A stretch of DNA of 64,000 bases from Lepraria neglecta (lineage: Eukaryota > Ascomycota > Lecanoromycetes > Lecanorales > Stereocaulaceae). Shown here piece by piece: positions 59,726 to 64,000 of this stretch (its first letter is position 1; the number at the start of each line of letters is the position of its first letter). The notes beneath the pieces are model-generated. The model was given only the letters and a program-made list of their open reading frames with translations, was not told the origin of the DNA and made no database searches. The position numbers and the translations under genes were made by a program. The DNA is taken from the NCBI GenBank assembly GCA_033220425.1, contig CM065646.1:5029501-5093500 (forward strand), in the 5' to 3' direction.

Positions 59726-60494
59726 CTGAAAGGCAAAATGAAGCTGGAGGTTTAGAGATGGTCACTGCCCGAAGCCTCGTGTAGGGCACGAATGACGTCC
59801 CTAGTTTCCTTGTGGCGCCTTAAGATCGACGCCCCTTAGAACCTAATAGTGGAATAACACCAGCCTTTAAGTCAGAGCCTTCTAAATTGTCAGTCTACGT
59901 ATGCAATAGATGCAATAACACAAAGTGTCGAAACAACTGTGGTGGGGGAAAGCTGTGGCTTTGAGAAACCAACTAGAGGCGTTGTTTGGAGCTCATTAGG
60001 CGTCATAGTTTTCCCGAGAAGAGCCAAACCAATACGTTTGCTGCGTCTTTACGTGCGCACACAGGTTGTGTAGATGCTCCGGCAAATTTGGAAAGATTTC
60101 AACTCCAAACTTGCTGAATACCGGGGCACCAAACCAAGAGATATGTACATGATGAAGCTTTGTTTGGTAGCTAGATACCTACAAGGCGATGTCCTATTTA
60201 CAAAAAGCGACTGCAAACTCGCTAATCCACACTGCAACCCGTAAATGCGGCTGGTATCGCTCTCCTCTCGCAAGTAGATAATGCAGATCCATCTATCATT
60301 TTACATGCCATGCAATGCTGTCCAAGTTTTCCAACGCCCGCTTCATGTCATGATGCTCTATCGATGGCTGAAGATGGGTATTGGAGCAAAAGAACAAAAC
60401 GCTCATACACAAAATAGTGTTTCGGAGAAAGTGAAATTTTTTGGCGCTATGCGTGGTGGGGAAGCTGAAGATGTTGAAAGGTCCTGCCCGACTG
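59726..60494. other. Region upstream of the AAA gene
   Basis: It should hold the unlocated first exon and promoter of the AAA gene and the 3' flank of the carrier gene. No clear coding stretch was recognised. Confidence 0.45.
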
Positions 60495-61819
60495 TCATAA
60501 TAGATCGTTCTCGTGGTTTTTGATGAAGTAGTTCTTGGCTAATTCGTAGGAACCCCTGTAGAAATAGGTAAGCAAGTTTGATCTGACAAGAATCCTCGAA
60601 GATTGTATGTTGGAGAGGTTACCAGCAGATGGCAGAGCTGGGTACGGCCGTCACTATTCTTGGCCTCAACCCCCGAAAGAAACCCCCATAGCCATGTTCG
60701 CGTTTGATGATGCGGGCAGCAGCAAGCATCCCCTTTGCATGCCTGAGCTCTGGGTCTCTGGACGTCCCTCTCGTCTGTAATAGAGTCTTGATAACGTCCA
60801 ACGGTGTTGTTAAAGCTGCAGCGAACCCTCCAGCGAGGCCCCCTGCCAACCCATGTAAAGCCGGATTGTATTCTCTCGTAGGGTTCAAGAATTGTGATAT
60901 CGAGCCGTAGGCAGCGAATTGGAGCCCCGTGAAGGGAACGGTCATACTGAGTGTGGTGGGGTAGGATACAAAAAAAGCTTTGAAGCCCTCATTCCTATAG
61001 ACGGATTTTGTGCAGTCCAATATCCCCCTATACGTAGAGCCATGGACTTGCATTCGCTGCTTGATTACTAGTGATTGGTGTCAGCTATGTTTTGAAAGAC
61101 GGAGAGCCTGGCTCACCATCGAAAGGGTTCATGAAAGCGTCGCTGATTAGGGTTGCGCAAACCCCACCAGCGCCTGTGGCATCGTCAGTCAACCCTCTCC
61201 CACATGGCCCATCTCATAGAGCTTACCAGCAGCGAGCGGATGGTAACCAGCATTGTTTCCTCCCATAGCATGCTTGACGGCCTCGAAGGTTGCAAAGTAG
61301 AGGGCGTGCGCCGGGCCTAGACCACGTCACTACTCGATGCCCCCAGTGTGCAGGCCACACATAACATACCAGCTCCGACGATGACACTAGAAACGCCTCT
61401 CCACATCGATTTGTAGCCTTCCACTCTTCCTATCCTCCAAAATGCTTGTTGCATGCCAGTGTAGAGGCCGCCTTCGGCGGGCTTGAGGACTTGGAGGCGG
61501 GTCTGCGGAGCTTGAGCGCAAGCCTAGATTGGGTCACCAGGATGGAATGTTACCTTCAGCAAGTCGACCGGGTACATGACCGAGTGTTCCTGTAGCAAAA
61601 TCAGCTTTGTGTACTTTTGTCTCCTCCATGCGGTGGGGGCGAGCTTACCATGATTCCAGCAAATGCGCCCGCCAGGCAATTCTCCAAGAGGGTGAAGTTC
61701 GGAGGTAGCGCTTCATAGCTGAGGCACAAGATTAGCGGAGCCGTATATAGAGACAAGAATCACCATGAGGGCGCCCACTCGTAATCTTCCACCGGGACTA
61801 ATGGGTCATGGGCAGCCAT
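60495..61819 (-). CDS. Mitochondrial carrier, mitoferrin Mrs3/Mrs4 type (iron import)
   Basis: Inner-membrane carrier that brings ferrous iron into the matrix. Several short exons read from MAAHDPLVPVEDYEWAPS. Three carrier repeats can be seen by their PxD signatures: MYPVDLLKTRLQVL, MNPFDVIKQRMQVHGSTY and LTTPLDVIKTLLQTRG. SYPTTLSMTVPFTGLQFAAY fits the Mrs3/4 branch, as does AFMNPFDVIKQRMQ. The last intron (60556-60622) splices AICW to GSYELAKNYFIKNHENDLL, ending at 60495. Introns also interrupt at about 61060-61130, 61180-61230, 61320-61370 and 61530-61650. The ATG at 61819 is the best seen; an in-frame stretch continues upstream (SKSFATPLDLG) without a clear ATG. Confidence 0.9.
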
Positions 61820-62402
61820 GCCCAAGTCCAACGGTGTGGCAAAGGACTTTGATTCCGCCGTGATGTTGTTAGAGGTGGGTGAGGAGATTTTGGAGCTGTG
61901 TAGATATCATCAGGAAATTTTGGGGAGTGTGAAAGATCTTATGAAATTGAGAAGTGGTGGAAAGTGAGATGTTTGCGGATTTAGAATTTCTTCGGACGCC
62001 TGGAAAATGATGTCGTCGTCCAAAAACCCTTAGGACTGAAAGGGGACAAGGGCGGTCACAGCATGATCACAATGAACAGAAGCTCAGAGAATGTTTGATC
62101 AATTATTTCTAGATAGTTCCTGCGCAGCTTGCCACCTGCAGTTGAGTTGGAAATGCCAAAGAAGTGCGCCACAGGCAAAATCGGCTTTTGTCCTGCCAAT
62201 CAAAGGATTGCGCCAGCCAGCAGGATAGCTTCACAGACATGCAATGAGACGTGTGCTTTACTGAAAGACAAAGACAGCCAGGAAGCGGAGTCAGATAGGT
62301 TTGATAATATATATATTGTGCATTGTGCATTGTTGGTTTGATTTCTCTCCCACCAAGGCAATGTAGTATCACATGCATGACTCCTTCCAGAATGAGATGA
62401 TG
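61820..62402. other. Intergenic region between the carrier and Atg9
   Basis: Carrier promoter and Atg9 3' flank; no gene seen. Confidence 0.5.
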
Positions 62403-64000
62403 CTATATGCTTACACCCGTCCCTCTGCCCTCCGTTTGGGTTTTTGCAAACTGGGCGACCAGCCCCAGAACGCCTGGCCCTCTATCGTGATTCGTTGCCT
62501 GAGCGTCTTCCTCTCCATCTTCATCTCTGTTGCCTGCACGCGTTGTTTTCCAAGATTCTCCAAGATTGCTCTCATTCCCTGCACCTTCACTACCATCGCC
62601 CTTCGAATTTTCAGCATTCTCCATCAGAGCTTCTTCCTCATCTTCTAACGGATCATCCAAGGGCATGCGTGAACTCTGAAGCCTAGATTGGGTGCCATGC
62701 CTACGCTGCTTTCTCAGACCTGCAGAAGACGGTTGATGTTGGGGATCCAACAGGATGGAAGCCATTGGTGAAGAACGGCCACCTTCTGGAGCGAATCTCG
62801 GCGTACGATGGTAGGCGGAGTGCTGCCCGACTGGCGCACCGGTCAGTATAGATCGCGTGAGTCCTCGCGACTGGCGGTCCGTTTTGCTCGGTCTGCTTAG
62901 AGTTGGCCCATAGGCTTCAGCAGCTAGAGTTGGCGACATCAAACCAGGAAATGTTGGAGGAGCATAAAAGCTCTGTCTTGACATCTGGTGTGTATATGGT
63001 GCCCCAGGCCGGTTGGTGGGGTCGTAGATGTCCTTAAAGTTATAATAAGACGTAAGCATCTTGTTGTCCTTGGTTGCGTAGAAGTCTTCACGCAACTCAC
63101 GTGCCGCTCCGCCATCTGGCTGAGCGGTATTGTTGCCTCCCTTCTTGAAATCGAACACTGCGAAAGAGCAGACATACCCTAACCCATCGACATGAATGGT
63201 GAACTCTCGGAAGAAGTCTACAAGCCGATCACTGCATTTTGGAAGGCTGATCCACAGGATCAAAGGAGTGAAAAGGATACTCAGGATCTCTTCCAGGAAG
63301 ATGACCACCTTCATTTGGTAGAGCATGGCAAACTCTGCACGTACTTCATTACTGTGCAGGCGACCACGCCAGTGACTTGGTAGATAATGTGTGTATTCCG
63401 TCACGTTGGTGATTGTATATTCAGGATCGAAAACGAGGTTCTCCTCAGGTACCAGTCCCCTTGCCACGGCCCACACTGTTCCAAAAATGCCCAGGTAGAA
63501 TAGGACAGTCCGGTCACGTGTGATCTCGAAAGCCAAAAAGGACTCCGGATCAATGACAGAGGCCAGAGCCAGTACCGACGCAAGGGCGCCGGTGACGAAA
63601 GCGACGAACTTGGAAACCTGAATGGTCTTGTCTTTGGGAAATTGATCGAGGTAACGTGAAGCGAACGGGTACGACATGTTGACCCGTCGCTCGAACAAGT
63701 GCCATAGCTCGTTAAATCCACGGAACTTCCATTCGGCCAGCGGAGTATATTGACGGGATCCAATCTGCGAAGGATAACGTTGGTATTCGTTGAAGTATCG
63801 GAAGAAGTACAGCAACATGAAGAAGATGACTATGAAAGGAGCACAAAGAACATTCATGAAACCAGCGAAAAGAAATCGTCGCCGTAGACCGTCACTTAGA
63901 GCACGACGATGAGTGTCTTTAAGGAAAAGTGGCCGGACTTGGCCTTGCTCGTTGAAGACGTAGTCCAGAATGCACAGGTTCAGGTTCCATTCGAGAGTCT
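62403..64000 (-). CDS. Autophagy protein Atg9, 3' part (5' end beyond the window)
   Basis: Atg9 is the multispanning lipid scramblase whose vesicles seed the autophagosome membrane. The visible part begins before [20 protein letters not shown] at the right edge and includes [80 protein letters not shown] and LIYLxxSLPK-like [40 protein letters not shown] is also present. Four membrane segments lie in this part. The C-terminal 200 residues are polar and disordered with a highly acidic patch ([20 protein letters not shown]), as in other fungal Atg9 proteins. The visible frame is uninterrupted. About the first third of the protein is missing from the window. Confidence 0.94.
   Translation of the reverse strand, partial: TLEWNLNLCILDYVFNEQGQVRPLFLKDTHRRALSDGLRRRFLFAGFMNVLCAPFIVIFFMLLYFFRYFNEYQRYPSQIGSRQYTPLAEWKFRGFNELWHLFERRVNMSYPFASRYLDQFPKDKTIQVSKFVAFVTGALASVLALASVIDPESFLAFEITRDRTVLFYLGIFGTVWAVARGLVPEENLVFDPEYTITNVTEYTHYLPSHWRGRLHSNEVRAEFAMLYQMKVVIFLEEILSILFTPLILWISLPKCSDRLVDFFREFTIHVDGLGYVCSFAVFDFKKGGNNTAQPDGGAARELREDFYATKDNKMLTSYYNFKDIYDPTNRPGAPYTHQMSRQSFYAPPTFPGLMSPTLAAEAYGPTLSRPSKTDRQSRGLTRSILTGAPVGQHSAYHRTPRFAPEGGRSSPMASILLDPQHQPSSAGLRKQRRHGTQSRLQSSRMPLDDPLEDEEEALMENAENSKGDGSEGAGNESNLGESWKTTRAGNRDEDGEEDAQATNHDRGPGVLGLVAQFAKTQTEGRGTGVSI

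Noticed and set aside
1-64000. tRNA, rRNA or CRISPR arrays
   Set aside because: I saw no cloverleaf with a T-loop core, no rRNA blocks and no regularly spaced repeats. A covariance-model search would be needed to exclude a tRNA fully.

Overview
The window is nuclear DNA of a filamentous ascomycete (Pezizomycotina). The right two thirds hold compact genes with short GT-AG introns of about 45-200 nt and branch sites of the CTAAC/CTGAC type. The left third is an AT-rich transposon block bearing the signature of repeat-induced point mutation (RIP): nearly all differences between repeat copies are transitions, TpA is in excess, and no long open frames survive. The species cannot be named from sequence alone.

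Layout. 1-3821 is the end of a Gypsy-type LTR element (A) that runs off the left edge. 4075-19379 is one Fot1/pogo-like DNA transposon, recognised by matching terminal inverted repeats next to TA. It is split into three pieces by two nested Gypsy elements: C (4789-11313, plus strand, target duplication AAAGT) and B (12023-18363, minus strand, same family as A, target duplication CTTTA). All are fossils. Genes begin directly to the right: an F-box-like gene (19577-20580) and the complex I subunit NDUFA13/GRIM-19 (21216-21965). They continue with an exportin-5/Msn5 karyopherin (22149-26356, minus), a PDAT/Lro1 acyltransferase (26928-29115, minus), the NatC catalytic subunit Naa30 (29433-30162), and condensin subunit Cnd1 (30262-34171, minus).

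A 3992-bp, apparently whole Tc1/mariner-type transposon (34332-38323) sits between the divergent genes for condensin Cnd1 and Cdc7/Hsk1 kinase (38475-40123). It carries an intact DD34E transposase with one intron and, convergent to it, an intact 805-codon frame of unknown function. This is the most interesting object in the window. Next are ribosomal protein uL15 (Rpl28; 40378-41084, minus) and a decaying 2EXR/F-box-like gene (41517-43553) interrupted by a 549-bp hAT-type MITE with a perfect 8-bp target duplication. These are followed by a nitrilase pseudogene with a stop codon right after its catalytic cysteine (43840-45072) and an HD-domain (cyanamide-hydratase-like) gene (45230-45916, minus).

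The last part holds an Ariadne-type RBR ubiquitin ligase (46796-48517), a broken NACHT-ankyrin NLR-like gene (49118-51807, minus), Vid27 (52221-54757), and a TLDc/Oxr1 protein (55117-56195, minus). It ends with a Sap1/Yta6-like MIT-AAA ATPase (56954-59725, minus), a mitoferrin-like carrier Mrs3/4 (60495-61819, minus), and the 3' part of Atg9 (62403 to the right edge, minus).

Most genes are unrelated housekeeping functions (respiration, nuclear export, lipid storage, chromosome condensation, replication licensing, autophagy, iron transport), as is usual for a fungal chromosome arm. The accessory character is confined to the RIP block, the mariner-type element, and the 41.5-45.1 and 49.1-51.8 kb stretches, where host genes are being lost.
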